Below, piece by piece: positions 1 through 9,423 of a stretch of DNA of 64,000 bases; position 1 is the first letter of the stretch; every line of letters begins with the position of its first letter. The translations under genes were made by a program, and so were the position numbers. The stretch spans positions 124,001 to 188,000 of the forward strand of contig JAFTOD010000005.1 in NCBI GenBank assembly GCA_017451525.1, written 5' to 3'. Below the pieces are notes generated by a model that was not told the DNA's origin, made no database searches, and saw only the letters and a list, made by a program, of their open reading frames with translations. Source of the stretch: Paludibacteraceae bacterium. GTDB lineage: Bacteria; Bacteroidota; Bacteroidia; Bacteroidales; Paludibacteraceae.

Positions 1-1179
1 CAAATACGCATCTGTATCAAAGAACACCGATCCTGTATAACCAGATGATAGATTATTGCGATTGACATCAATCTGCGCTTGGATTTCAGTCAAAGTTGGA
101 TTAGCACTGATACTTTGGCTGGAGAAGAAGTGCACCTTTTTGCCATTTGTCAACTGATCGGAGAAATGCTCACACACATCTTTTGCCCACCATTGGCAGA
201 GTTTATCATAGTTTTGACCCGTGGAAGTAGTAGGCCAATATAATTGTGGGTTGATATAATCCACGTAGCCATTCTTCACCCATTCTACAGGGTTGCAGGC
301 TTGCACATCATAGTCATCCAATCCAGAAATACCACTTGGCAAAGAGATACCATATGCCTGTGCTACTTTGGTTTGGGTAGTCCAAATACCAAAAGTACCC
401 ATCCCCAAGCGCACCCATGGCTTAGTTGCTTGAATTTGGTTGTACAACTCTTCCAAGAACACGTCCACATTGCTACGACGCCAGTCGTCATCGGTATCGC
501 CGTCTTGATTGACGTCCACTACGTTGGCTGGTTTGTGCAATGCCTTAGATGCTGCATCTTCGGTGGTAGTTCCGCCATAGGGATAGAAATAGTCGTCCAT
601 TACAATACCGTCTATATCGTAATTGCTAATAATCTCCATCAACACATTCAACACATACTCGCGCGCCTCTGGATAACCAGGGTCAATGATTTCGCCTTCG
701 AAGGAGCCATTGTTGTATTGGATAATCCATTGACCTGCATTTTGCTTTACCATATCAGAAGAAGACAAAGTACCCGAACTAGTTACGCGAAATGGATTCA
801 CCCATGCGTGCAACTCCAAGCCACGTTTGTGCGCTTCTTCGATAGCAAAAGCTAATGGGTCATAGCCTGGATCTTTGCCACGAGTGCCTGTTAAATATTT
901 AGACCATGGTTCATAGGAAGATTTATGCATCGCGTCAGAGAGTGAGCGTACTTGGAAACAAACTGCATTCATGTTGCCAGCCTGAAGTCGGTCGAAGATA
1001 GCAATCAGTTCGTCTTGCTGTTGTTTGCGTGTAGCATCATTCGTCACTTTTGTTTTGGGCCAGTCATTGCCCCATGCGGTAGTTAGCCACGTAGCACGAA
1101 ACTCGTGCTTGGGTTGTTCTGCTACGATTGACATTGCAAAAAATGTCATTAGCGTAAGTAAGGAAAATATTTTCTTCAT
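1..1179 (-). CDS. GHL10 (DUF187) family glycoside hydrolase, secreted, 3' end cut by window edge
   Basis: The reading frame is open from an ATG at 1179 to the left edge (393 codons), so the C-terminus is missing. It starts with a signal peptide (MKKIFSLLTLMTFFAMSIVA) and continues with EFRATWLTT, RGKDPGYDPLAFAIEEAH and LHAWVNPFR, all typical of the GHL10 family. The acidic motif DGIVMDDYFYPYGG is the probable active-site strand. The protein is closely similar along its whole visible length to the GHL10 enzyme at 12382-14721. GHL10 enzymes include E. coli DigH, which cleaves peptidoglycan glycan lacking stem peptides; that activity is inferred here. The SGNH hydrolase gene ends 25 bases upstream on the same strand, so the two are probably co-transcribed. 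Whether it carries the C-terminal repeat module and sorting tail of its paralogue cannot be seen. Confidence 0.88.
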   Translation of the reverse strand, partial: MKKIFSLLTLMTFFAMSIVAEQPKHEFRATWLTTAWGNDWPKTKVTNDATRKQQQDELIAIFDRLQAGNMNAVCFQVRSLSDAMHKSSYEPWSKYLTGTRGKDPGYDPLAFAIEEAHKRGLELHAWVNPFRVTSSGTLSSSDMVKQNAGQWIIQYNNGSFEGEIIDPGYPEAREYVLNVLMEIISNYDIDGIVMDDYFYPYGGTTTEDAASKALHKPANVVDVNQDGDTDDDWRRSNVDVFLEELYNQIQATKPWVRLGMGTFGIWTTQTKVAQAYGISLPSGISGLDDYDVQACNPVEWVKNGYVDYINPQLYWPTTSTGQNYDKLCQWWAKDVCEHFSDQLTNGKKVHFFSSQSISANPTLTEIQAQIDVNRNNLSSGYTGSVFFDTDAYL

Positions 1180-1204
1180 AAATTGCTTCTTGTTTATTTG
1201 CATT

Positions 1205-1903
1205 TTATAAATTGTTAAGAAGAATTTGCTCCATAATGGCATAGCCGTCCATGTTAGGATGCACGCCGTCGGCAGCGTATTTTTCAGGCAGTCCACCGTG
1301 TTCATCTACGAGCGCCGAATGGTAGTCGATGTAGGTGATTTTGTTGGCTTTAGCATATTCTTGAATCATCTCGTTGAGGCGTTTGATATCCTCGGCGGGT
1401 TTCATTTCGGGACGCCATTTGAATGCCGCAGCAGGCAGACAAGAGCAGAGCACAGGACGAATCTTGTTTTGCTTTGCCAACTCGCACATGGATTGGATAT
1501 TTTGCAGGATATGCTCATGGGAGATGTAGCCATTGTTTTGAGCTATATCATTGGTACCTGCCATAATGATAACCATTTTAGGACGGAGAGCAATCACGTC
1601 AGATTGGAAACGACAGAGCATTTGCGAGGTGACCTGTCCACTGATTCCGCGTCCGACAAAGTTGTTTTCCGCAAAGAACTTTGGGTGGAATTTTGCCCAA
1701 TTGTCGGTGATAGAGTTGCCCATCAGTACGGCTTCCACACGGCGGGACTTTGCCAACTTGTTGTAACCATATTCGGGCATTCTATTTCGAGCCATAACAG
1801 TGTCGTTATGGGCAGCATAGCGTTCGTGTTGCGCCCAATCATCTTGAGCAAATAATGTGGCAGTGATTACTACAAGAAAAAGAGGAAATAAGATACGTTT
1901 CAT
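1205..1903 (-). CDS. SGNH/GDSL-type hydrolase, secreted
   Basis: A 232-residue protein with a signal peptide (MKRILFPLFLVVITATLFAQ). The four SGNH blocks are visible: GNSIT (block I, Ser nucleophile), GRGISGQ (block II, Gly), AGTNDI (block III, Asn) and DGVHPN (block V, Asp and His). Proteins of this size and motif set in Bacteroidota are usually carbohydrate or acyl esterases; the substrate is not known. It precedes the partial GHL10 gene by 25 bases on the same strand, so a role in deacylating the glycan cut by that enzyme is possible but is inference. Upstream lies a nested inverted repeat (1940-1992) and then a small unknown gene on the same strand. Confidence 0.85.
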   Translation of the reverse strand: MKRILFPLFLVVITATLFAQDDWAQHERYAAHNDTVMARNRMPEYGYNKLAKSRRVEAVLMGNSITDNWAKFHPKFFAENNFVGRGISGQVTSQMLCRFQSDVIALRPKMVIIMAGTNDIAQNNGYISHEHILQNIQSMCELAKQNKIRPVLCSCLPAAAFKWRPEMKPAEDIKRLNEMIQEYAKANKITYIDYHSALVDEHGGLPEKYAADGVHPNMDGYAIMEQILLNNL

Positions 1904-1939
1904 GTTCGTTATAAATTGCGCTATTTTACACTTGATTTC

Positions 1940-1992
1940 ACAGATATTATACCGATGAAATCGGACAAAATCGCATATTTCGTAATATCTGT
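1940..1992. repeat. Nested inverted repeat between small gene and SGNH hydrolase gene
   Basis: Outer arms ACAGATATTA (1940-1949) and TAATATCTGT (1983-1992) are perfect complements. Inside is a small hairpin, CCGAT-gaa-ATCGG (1952-1964). It lies seven bases downstream of the stop of the small gene and about 37 bases before the SGNH start. No strong T-tract follows on the minus strand, so it could be a weak terminator, an mRNA processing or stability element, or a protein-binding site. Confidence 0.5.
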
Positions 1993-1999
1993 ATTCGTA

Positions 2000-2338
2000 T
2001 TATTGTTTATGCAATTGCGAGATGATAAATCCGCGCAGAGTAGATGATGGATTGGGGTAAGACTGAGGATGTCGATTGACATCTTTGAGATAACTATCAA
2101 AACGAGCTTGCCACTCAGCACGCAACTCTGGCGAATTGAGAATAACACTTGCTTGACGCACACAATCACCAAAATTCTTGCGCATAGCATTCTGATTTTC
2201 AGTTGGTTCTCCCTTGAATGGGTTAACTACTTTGTACACATGGGTCTTTCCGTTGCGAGTACGAAAACATGAGCCATCTTTTTTGACAATTGCTCCAGAT
2301 AAAGAAGCAATAGGATGAATAGGAGTTACTTTTGCCAT
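2000..2338 (-). CDS. Small uncharacterised protein, family copy 1 (112 aa)
   Basis: I do not recognise a named family. The 112-residue protein has no signal peptide or membrane segment. It shares with the protein at 30521-30868 the order SG-x-(IL) near residue 15, FRTRNGKTHVY (RTRNGRTHAY in the other), a NPFKG/HPYKG turn, a helical part with QASVILN/QTSVIMN, ELRAEW/DLRSEW, and a C-terminal YPNPSSTLRGFIISQL/HPNPYTTFRGFIIGSL. The conserved spacing and the loss of other identity show a real, diverged protein family. A clear promoter (2443-2474) lies upstream on the same strand, and the predicted leader contains four 11-bp repeats (2389-2432). Function unknown; the basic FRTRNG strand could contact nucleic acid, but this is speculation. 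Confidence 0.8.
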   Translation of the reverse strand: MAKVTPIHPIASLSGAIVKKDGSCFRTRNGKTHVYKVVNPFKGEPTENQNAMRKNFGDCVRQASVILNSPELRAEWQARFDSYLKDVNRHPQSYPNPSSTLRGFIISQLHKQ

Positions 2339-2388
2339 AATAATTCTAATATTGATAGGTTAATGATTGCTTAAAGGTAGCATTATGT

Positions 2389-2432
2389 TACGTATATCCT
2401 ACGTATATGGTACGTATATCCTACGTAATTGA
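2389..2432. repeat. 11-bp tandem repeat, locus A (4 units)
   Basis: Units: TACGTATATCC (2389), TACGTATATGG (2400), TACGTATATCC (2411) and TACGTAATTGA (2422). The repeat is in the intergenic region before ileS, inside the predicted leader of the small minus-strand gene. The rest of the 321-base gap (2339-2659) holds two divergent promoters and the ileS leader. Confidence 0.85.
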
Positions 2433-2442
2433 AAAGGGATTG

Positions 2443-2474
2443 CAAAGGTAAAACATTTTTATGAGATGTGCAAA
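2443..2474 (-). promoter_or_regulatory. Bacteroidota-type promoter for the small gene at 2000-2338
   Basis: Read on the minus strand: TTTG (2474-2471), 20 bases, TACCTTTG (2450-2443). This is a full match to the Bacteroidota -33/-7 consensus. Transcription should start near 2438, about 100 bases before the start codon. Confidence 0.75.
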
Positions 2475-2521
2475 ACAAATTGCGAAAAAAAACTTTTTTT
2501 TAACTGAAAACGTGGATAATT

Positions 2522-2553
2522 TTTGTTTATTTCAAAAAAAATCACTACCTTTG
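2522..2553 (+). promoter_or_regulatory. Bacteroidota-type promoter for ileS
   Basis: TTTG (2522-2525), 20 bases, TACCTTTG (2546-2553). It is divergent from the promoter of the small gene, with about 47 bases between the two -33 elements. It leaves a leader of about 100 bases before the ileS start. Confidence 0.75.
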
Positions 2554-2569
2554 CAGACTTTTTATCGTG

Positions 2570-2603
2570 CGCGTGCTTGCGCATACGCTCGCACTAGCAC
2601 GCG
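2570..2603 (+). promoter_or_regulatory. GC-rich inverted repeat in the ileS leader
   Basis: Perfect arms CGCGTGCT (2570-2577) and AGCACGCG (2596-2603) flank an 18-base loop. The segment is much richer in G+C than the surrounding AT-rich leader. It lies 17 bases after the promoter -7 element and 57 bases before the start codon. There is no T-tract after it, so it is not a standard terminator. No T-box features were seen. Confidence 0.5.
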
Positions 2604-2659
2604 AAACACATACCTAAAAACAGAACATACAATAACATTAACAGCAATATACACTAATA

Positions 2660-5600
2660 ATGAAACATTTTAACGAGTACAAACAACTGAATTTGGCAGA
2701 ATTGAGCAAGGAGATCCTTGCGCAATGGGAGAAGGAAGATTTGTTCCACCAGAGTATCGAAACACGCGAAGGATGCCCTTCGTTCCTCTTCTTTGAAGGT
2801 CCTCCTTCGGCAAACGGTATGCCAGGTATTCACCACGTGATGGCTCGTACAATCAAAGATACATTCTGCCGCTTCAAGACCATGCAGGGCTATCAAGTGA
2901 AGCGCAAAGCAGGTTGGGACACCCACGGTTTGCCTGTAGAGTTGGGCGTAGAGAAACTGCTGGGTATCACCAAAGAGGACATCGGCAAGAAAATCAGCGT
3001 GGACGAATACAACGCTGCCTGCCGTCGCGAGGTGATGAAATACACCCAAGAATGGACCAACCTCACCAAACAAATGGGCTATTGGGTGGACCTTGATAAT
3101 CCATATATCACCTACGATAATAAGTTTATCGAGACACTTTGGTGGCTGCTCAAAGAGTTGTACAAGAAGGGATATTTGTACAAGGGTTACACTATCCAAC
3201 CTTATTCGCCCGCAGCAGGTACGGGTCTGTCCTCGCACGAATTGAACCAACCCGGCTGCTACCGCGATGTCAAAGATACAACCTGTACGGCGCAGTTTAA
3301 GCTATTAGGCGATAAGGCGATGAGGTTATTAGGCGAGGAAGCTCCTCTCTACGCTCTCGCGTGGACGACTACCCCTTGGACGCTTCCGAGCAATACGGCA
3401 TTGTGCGTGGGACCAAAGATTGACTACGTCATCGTGAAAGGCGAAAACCCATACACCAAGATTAAGGCATACTATTTGCTCGCTGAGGCACGTTTGGCTG
3501 CCTATGCCAAAGAACTCGGCGAAGCACCAGAAGTGCTTTGGCGCGGCAAAGGTACCGATCTTGAGGGTATCCAATACGAGCAACTTATCCCTTGGGCTAA
3601 CCCCGGAGAAGGAGCATTTAAGATTATCTTGGGCGACTATGTGACCACCGAAGATGGTACGGGTATTGTGCATATCGCTCCTACTTTTGGTGCAGACGAT
3701 GCGTTTGTGGCGAAGAAGGCGGGTGTACCCGGCATGGTGTTCATCACCAAGAAAGGCGAACAACGCCCAATGGTGGATATGACAGGTAAGTTCTTCAACC
3801 TCGAAGACCTTGATGAGGAGTTTGTGAAGAACCAAGTACACGTAGAGGCATACGAGCCATGGGCAGGTCGCTACGTGAAGAACGCCTACGACCCTACTCT
3901 CACCGACAAAGATGAGACACTTGATATCAGTATTTGTATTTGGCTCAAAGGCGAGAACAAGGCGTTCCGCATCGAGAAGCACGTCCACAACTACCCACAC
4001 TGCTGGCGTACAGACAAGCCAGTCCTCTACTACCCACTCGACTCGTGGTTTATCCGCTCCACCAAAGCGCGCGAGGAGATGATGGCACTCAACGACACCA
4101 TCAACTGGCAACCTGAATCCACTGGTACAGGTCGCTTTGGTAAGTGGCTCGAGAACCTCAATGACTGGAACCTCTCCCGCTCACGCTACTGGGGTACACC
4201 ACTCCCAATCTGGCGTACCGAGGACGGACAAGAGGAACTATGCATCGGCTCTATTGCCGAACTCATGCAGGAGATTGACAAGTCTATCGCTGCGGGCTTC
4301 ATGACCGAGAACCCATGGCCAAAACATATCGTAGGCGACTACTCGAAAGAGAACTACGACCCAAGTGTGATTGACCTGCACCGTCCGTACGTGGATAATA
4401 TCATCCTCTGCTCTCCTTCGGGCAAACCAATGAAGCGCGAACTTGACCTCATTGACGTGTGGTTTGACTCAGGCGCAATGCCTTACGCACAAAACCACTA
4501 CCCATTCGAGAATCAAGATGCACCACGCACCGCCGACTTCATCTCCGAAGGTGTGGACCAAACACGCGGTTGGTTCTTCACCCTCCACGCTATCCATACG
4601 ATGATTGAGGGCAGCGTGGCATATAAGAATGTCATCAGCAACGGACTCGTACTCGATAAGAACGGCAACAAAATGTCCAAACGCCTCGGCAACGCTGTCG
4701 ATCCATTCGGCGCGTTGGACAAGTACGGAGCAGACGCAGTACGCTGGTACATGCTCACCAACTCCAGCCCATGGGAGAACTTGAAGTTCGACCCAGAAGG
4801 TGTGGACGAGATTCGCAGAAAGTTCTTCGGCACATTGTATAATACCTATGGCTTCTTTGCGCTGTACGCCAATGTGGACGGTTGGAACAAGGAACAAGGA
4901 ACCAAGAGCCAAGATTTGCAAGAGATTGATAAGTGGGTATTGAGCAAACTCAACTCCCTCATCAAAGAGGTGACTGCCGCATACGAGGCATACGAGCCAA
5001 CAAAAGCAGGTCGCGCTATCTCGGACTTTGTACAAGATGACCTGAGTAACTGGTACGTGCGCCTCAACCGCAAGCGTTTCTGGGGTGGCGAGATGGATGC
5101 CGACAAGCAAGCAGCATACTACACCCTCTACACCTGCCTCAAGACGGTTGCCCAACTCATGGCGCCTAACGCACCATTCTATGCCGACCGCCTCTACCGC
5201 GACCTCGTGGGCGAAACCGTACATTTGAGCACATGGCCTGTAGCAGATGAGGCACTGATTAACCTCGACCTCGAGCGCAGTATGTCGCTTGCACAACAAG
5301 CCACATCTATGATCCTCTCACTGCGCAAACGTGCAGAGAAGAACGTGCGCCAACCACTCCAAAAAGCTGTTATCCCAGCGCCAGACCAAGAGACCCTTGA
5401 GGCACTCCTCCGCGTACAAGACCTCATCAAGAGCGAGGTGAATGTCAAGGAGTTGGTCATCGTGCGTGCCGAGGATTCGGAAATCAAACTCGTGAAGAAA
5501 ATTAAACCAAACTTCAAGGTACTCGGCAAGAAAGTGGGCGGTATGATGAAGCAACTGGCTGCTGCTATCGCACAAATGAGCCAAGATGATATTGCAGCGT

Positions 5601-6001
5601 TTGAAACTGCGGGTACGTTCACCCTTTGCGGCTACGCACTTGTCGCAGAAGACGTGGACATCATCACCGAGGATATGCCAGGTTGGCTCGTGGCAAACAA
5701 TGGCACTATCACCATTGCCCTTGACATCGAACTCACCCCTGCGCTGATTGAAGAAGGTATCGCGCGCGAACTCATCAACCGTATCCAGAACTTGCGCAAG
5801 TCCTCTGGCTTGGAGATCACCGACCGCATCGCTGTGCAAATGGAGAACCGTGAGGAGATTGCCGCAGCAGTAACCAACTGCAACGACTACATCGCTTCGC
5901 AAGTGTTGGCTACTTCACTCGAGTTGGTAGATGATCTGGGTACAGAGCAAGTATTAGAGATGGATGGATATACAGTTAAGTGTGTAATAAAAAAAGCATA
6001 A
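2660..6001 (+). CDS. ileS: Isoleucyl-tRNA synthetase
   Basis: Charges tRNA-Ile with isoleucine in the cytoplasm. The protein has 1113 residues, in the range for the long Bacteroidota IleRS. The HIGH-equivalent signature is in GPPSANGMPGIHHVMAR (residues 47-63), and the KMSKR loop is NGNKMSKRLGNAV (KMSKR at 671-675). The insertion (editing) domain lies between them, with WTTTPWTLPSNTALCVGP at its start and TEDGTGIVHIAPTFG inside. The anticodon-binding domain starts near residue 750. Coding sequence uses many C-ending codons. ATG at 2660 follows a strong promoter and a roughly 100-base leader with a GC-rich hairpin. A lipoprotein gene begins 4 bases after its stop and may be co-transcribed. Confidence 0.98.
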   Translation: MKHFNEYKQLNLAELSKEILAQWEKEDLFHQSIETREGCPSFLFFEGPPSANGMPGIHHVMARTIKDTFCRFKTMQGYQVKRKAGWDTHGLPVELGVEKLLGITKEDIGKKISVDEYNAACRREVMKYTQEWTNLTKQMGYWVDLDNPYITYDNKFIETLWWLLKELYKKGYLYKGYTIQPYSPAAGTGLSSHELNQPGCYRDVKDTTCTAQFKLLGDKAMRLLGEEAPLYALAWTTTPWTLPSNTALCVGPKIDYVIVKGENPYTKIKAYYLLAEARLAAYAKELGEAPEVLWRGKGTDLEGIQYEQLIPWANPGEGAFKIILGDYVTTEDGTGIVHIAPTFGADDAFVAKKAGVPGMVFITKKGEQRPMVDMTGKFFNLEDLDEEFVKNQVHVEAYEPWAGRYVKNAYDPTLTDKDETLDISICIWLKGENKAFRIEKHVHNYPHCWRTDKPVLYYPLDSWFIRSTKAREEMMALNDTINWQPESTGTGRFGKWLENLNDWNLSRSRYWGTPLPIWRTEDGQEELCIGSIAELMQEIDKSIAAGFMTENPWPKHIVGDYSKENYDPSVIDLHRPYVDNIILCSPSGKPMKRELDLIDVWFDSGAMPYAQNHYPFENQDAPRTADFISEGVDQTRGWFFTLHAIHTMIEGSVAYKNVISNGLVLDKNGNKMSKRLGNAVDPFGALDKYGADAVRWYMLTNSSPWENLKFDPEGVDEIRRKFFGTLYNTYGFFALYANVDGWNKEQGTKSQDLQEIDKWVLSKLNSLIKEVTAAYEAYEPTKAGRAISDFVQDDLSNWYVRLNRKRFWGGEMDADKQAAYYTLYTCLKTVAQLMAPNAPFYADRLYRDLVGETVHLSTWPVADEALINLDLERSMSLAQQATSMILSLRKRAEKNVRQPLQKAVIPAPDQETLEALLRVQDLIKSEVNVKELVIVRAEDSEIKLVKKIKPNFKVLGKKVGGMMKQLAAAIAQMSQDDIAAFETAGTFTLCGYALVAEDVDIITEDMPGWLVANNGTITIALDIELTPALIEEGIARELINRIQNLRKSSGLEITDRIAVQMENREEIAAAVTNCNDYIASQVLATSLELVDDLGTEQVLEMDGYTVKCVIKKA

Positions 6002-6005
6002 GCAT

Positions 6006-6428
6006 ATGAAACAGAGAAGTTTAGTAGTTGTTTTTTTGGTTGTGGTCGCAATTGCGATGACATCATGTTTTGGTCCTAGTAATGAACCAGATTTTGTAGA
6101 AGCAGACCTATTGGGTTTGTGGCAAGAGACAGGCACCGAAGCATACGTGCGCTTCACCGCAGATCAAGATGAAACAGGTGAATATAAATACGGCCGCGAA
6201 TGGAACGAAAGTGAAGATATATTCGAGTCAGACCTCCAGCCATACGGCAACGGTTGGTTCAAATACAAACTCGTAAAAAGCGACCTCACCGAGATTCACC
6301 TCATGGACAACGGTGGCGCAGAAGTACCCAAAATATATGTTGTTACCAAACTCACCGACACAGCGTTGCAGTACAAAGACGACTTCGGTACTACACATTC
6401 GTTTGACAAAGTAGTAGAGAAGAACTAA
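6006..6428 (+). CDS. Small lipoprotein, lipocalin-like
   Basis: A 140-residue protein starting with a lipoprotein signal peptide; the lipobox ends at Cys20 or so (IAMTSC). The mature part (DLLGLWQETGTEAYVRFT, YGREWNESEDIFE, LDNGGAEVPKIYVVTKLT) is a short beta-rich pattern like the small lipocalin-like lipoproteins common in Bacteroidota, in which LxGxW opens the first strand. Ligand and role unknown. It begins 4 bases after ileS stops and is followed 18 bases later by an AsmA-family gene, so the three may share a transcript. Confidence 0.75.
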   Translation: MKQRSLVVVFLVVVAIAMTSCFGPSNEPDFVEADLLGLWQETGTEAYVRFTADQDETGEYKYGREWNESEDIFESDLQPYGNGWFKYKLVKSDLTEIHLMDNGGAEVPKIYVVTKLTDTALQYKDDFGTTHSFDKVVEKN

Positions 6429-6446
6429 CCTATTTACTACGCAGAT

Positions 6447-9407
6447 ATGAAAAAAGCACTCAAAATATTCGGTATCACATTGGGCTGTATCATCCTATTG
6501 TTGGCAATAGTCATAGGGTCAGCACTGTGGGTGGTATTCACCCCCGAGCGTTTGACCCCGATCGTGCGCAATGTGGCAAGCGAGTATGTGAAGTGCAATC
6601 ACCATATCGGCAAGGTGGAACTGACCTTCTTCTCTACCTTCCCGCACTTTGGGTTATCCCTCGACAGCATCACCGTAGTTAACCCCACTGCAGGTGCACC
6701 CAGTGACACCGTGGCGCATATCCCGCATGCTATTGTGAGTGTGGATATGCTAGCTTTCCTAAACGAAAAAACGCTATCTATCCCTACCCTCCGCATGCCC
6801 GACCTACTGGCGAACATCTACGTAGCAGCCGATGGCACTGCCAACTACAATGTGTTGGCACCACCCTTCGACACGACCGCCGAGGACACAACCACCATGG
6901 CATTGCCCTTTGAGCAGATTAAGGTAGGCGAGTTGGCTATCTCCGCCAAGTCACTTGGCTACGAGAGTCTCCCCGACTCCATCTCCGCCACACTCGGGCG
7001 TACATCTATCATCGCCAACATAGCCAATTGGGACGATATACAGGCTACTCTCCGCGCCGAGGACATTGTTGCCACAATCGGCAATACCACCTACGCACAA
7101 GGTCTAAGCGTCGAGGCACATATACCTGCCGCCGTGGATTTGGCACGCATGCGTATCGATCTGCGCAACGCACAACTATCAGTCAATACCCTGGGCTTAT
7201 CGCTCAATGGTTGGGCTGAAGCAGGCGACACCCTACAAACGAACATGCGCCTAACGCTCAACGACTGGCAAGTGGATTCCGTTATGCCTCTCTTGCCATT
7301 CACGCTACCCAAAGACATAGCGCAACTCATTCAGGGTGGCTCAGCATCCTTGGATGCCACCGCAGCTATCAACATGGCCGACGGCAACGCCTCCAGCGTA
7401 ACCATTCACCACCTATCTGCCTATGCCAAACAAACCACCCTGCAAGCACAAGGCGAAGTCAAAGACCCATTAGGCAACCTATGGGCGAACCTATCCGCCG
7501 ATATGGATGTACGAGTGGCAGATGTCAGACAGTTCTTGCCCAAGGACATGCAGGTGGCAGGGCGAGTGAAAGGTACAGCTAGCGTGCAGATGTATCTGGA
7601 TGACCTGATGGAGATGGACTTGCACAAAGGTAAAGTGGCAGGCGACCTGCAAATGATGGGAATAGCATACAACGCCAATGGAATAGCAGCCAAACTGCCT
7701 AATAACCGATTGATATTCCAAATACCCAACAGCCAACCCTCACGCCAAGAGGTGGACTGGTTGCAAGCCACCCTCCACACCGATGGTGCAGACATCCGTA
7801 TGGCACAACCCCTACAGGCAGAATTGGGCAACACACACATAGCCATAGAAGCCAACAACATCTTGGGCGACAACCCACTTTGGCACGCTACCCTATCCCT
7901 GCAATCAACAGAGTCACTGCACGCTACCATGGATAGCATGGAGTTGATGATTGACCAACCCGATATACAAGCATACGTGGCATACCACACCACAGACACC
8001 ACAGTGATGCCTGTCGTGGACGCGCGCATCGCGTTCAATAGGTTGTCGGGACATTATACCGACATGCAAGCCGACATTCAGGCCTCGACCCTCACCGCAC
8101 AACTGCAAGCACCACGCCTCAAAGCCACCCTACAGTCCAACCAAGTGGCTGCACAAATGCCCAACGTAGCGAACCTCAATACCCAACAAATCAGCATAGA
8201 AGCCGCAGCACGCTACAACCCCAAAGGAGGCAACAACCTATTGCTGAAATGGAACCCACGCCTATCCGTAAGCATGCAACATGCCAAGGTGGATCTGGCA
8301 AATTGGGAACAAAACATCGTAATACCCGAGATAGACTTTGCCTATACCAACCGCGAGTGCAAAATCAAGCAATCCAAACTCATCATCGGCAACTCCGACT
8401 TCGCACTCACAGGCGAGTTGCGCAACATCGGTCGCTGGCTACGCGAGAAAGGTACGCTGGAAGGTGAGTTGGATTTTGTGAGCGAACAGACGGACGCGGA
8501 TCAACTATTGGCACTACTATCTGCCGAAGAAGGAACTGAGGAAGAAGCAGACACAGAAAATAAACAGGCAGAAACAAGTAATGAAAAAACAGATAGTGAG
8601 CCATTTTTGGTTCCAAAGAATGTGGATCTGACACTGAATACAGAAATAAAGAAAGCTATCGCCTTCGGTCAGACAGCCACCAACTTGGGCGGAAGAATAT
8701 ATGTCAAGGACGGTACACTCGTGCTCGAAGAGATGGGCTTCATCTGCAATGCAGCCAAACTCCAACTCACTGCCATGTACCGCACCCCACGGCGCAATCA
8801 TATCTATATGGGCTTCGACTACCACATGCTGGACATCAATATTCAAGAACTGGTGAACATGATTCCGCAAATCGATTCTATGATGCCTATGCTCCGCTCC
8901 TTCAAGGGCGAAGCCGAGTTCCATCTGGCAGCCGAGACCTATACCAACGCCAAATACGAAATCAAGCCATCCACCATTCGCGGTGCTGCAAGCATATTCG
9001 GCAAAGACCTAGTCGTGCTGGACAACGAGACATTCAGCACCATATCCAAACTGCTGATGTTCAGCAAAAAAACAGAAAACAGAGTAGATAGCATATCGGC
9101 AGAAATGACCATCTACAAGAAAGAAATAGATGTATATCCATTCTGCGTATCCATTGACAACTATATGGTGGCATTGGGCGGACGACACAACCTGGACATG
9201 ACCTTCAACTACGATGTGAATGTCCTTTCGCCTATCTATTTAGGCGTGAATGTATCGGGTAACTTAGACGACCTGAACATCAAACTCGCACCCTGCCGAT
9301 TCGCCAAAGACTTCAAACCACTCTTCCACCGCAAAGTGGACACCCAGTCCGCCGAAATACGCAGCATGATACGCGAATCCATGCGCAAAAACGTGAAGAT
9401 ACAATAA
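6447..9407 (+). CDS. AsmA-family protein, inner-membrane anchored
   Basis: A 986-residue protein with one N-terminal membrane helix (residues about 7-29: IFGITLGCIILLLAIVIGS), then FTPERLTPIVRNVASEYV, the AsmA N-terminal signature region. The rest is repetitive beta-sheet sequence typical of the AsmA/TamB/Mdm31 bridge-like proteins. An acidic, low-complexity linker lies near residues 690-715 (many Glu, Asp and Lys). AsmA-like proteins are thought to shape or move lipids between inner and outer membranes; the exact role here is inferred. Gene order is lipoprotein, AsmA-like, M3 peptidase, with gaps of 18 and 16 bases. Confidence 0.88.
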   Translation: MKKALKIFGITLGCIILLLAIVIGSALWVVFTPERLTPIVRNVASEYVKCNHHIGKVELTFFSTFPHFGLSLDSITVVNPTAGAPSDTVAHIPHAIVSVDMLAFLNEKTLSIPTLRMPDLLANIYVAADGTANYNVLAPPFDTTAEDTTTMALPFEQIKVGELAISAKSLGYESLPDSISATLGRTSIIANIANWDDIQATLRAEDIVATIGNTTYAQGLSVEAHIPAAVDLARMRIDLRNAQLSVNTLGLSLNGWAEAGDTLQTNMRLTLNDWQVDSVMPLLPFTLPKDIAQLIQGGSASLDATAAINMADGNASSVTIHHLSAYAKQTTLQAQGEVKDPLGNLWANLSADMDVRVADVRQFLPKDMQVAGRVKGTASVQMYLDDLMEMDLHKGKVAGDLQMMGIAYNANGIAAKLPNNRLIFQIPNSQPSRQEVDWLQATLHTDGADIRMAQPLQAELGNTHIAIEANNILGDNPLWHATLSLQSTESLHATMDSMELMIDQPDIQAYVAYHTTDTTVMPVVDARIAFNRLSGHYTDMQADIQASTLTAQLQAPRLKATLQSNQVAAQMPNVANLNTQQISIEAAARYNPKGGNNLLLKWNPRLSVSMQHAKVDLANWEQNIVIPEIDFAYTNRECKIKQSKLIIGNSDFALTGELRNIGRWLREKGTLEGELDFVSEQTDADQLLALLSAEEGTEEEADTENKQAETSNEKTDSEPFLVPKNVDLTLNTEIKKAIAFGQTATNLGGRIYVKDGTLVLEEMGFICNAAKLQLTAMYRTPRRNHIYMGFDYHMLDINIQELVNMIPQIDSMMPMLRSFKGEAEFHLAAETYTNAKYEIKPSTIRGAASIFGKDLVVLDNETFSTISKLLMFSKKTENRVDSISAEMTIYKKEIDVYPFCVSIDNYMVALGGRHNLDMTFNYDVNVLSPIYLGVNVSGNLDDLNIKLAPCRFAKDFKPLFHRKVDTQSAEIRSMIRESMRKNVKIQ

Positions 9408-9423
9408 CAAAACAATAACCACA

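Noticed and set aside
2389-2432. CRISPR-like array
   Set aside because: Units are 11 bp and directly adjacent without spacers; no cas genes are present. The same applies to the other five arrays.
2554-2659. T-box riboswitch before ileS
   Set aside because: The leader is too short, has no T-box sequence and no terminator/antiterminator pair; T-boxes are not known in this phylum.
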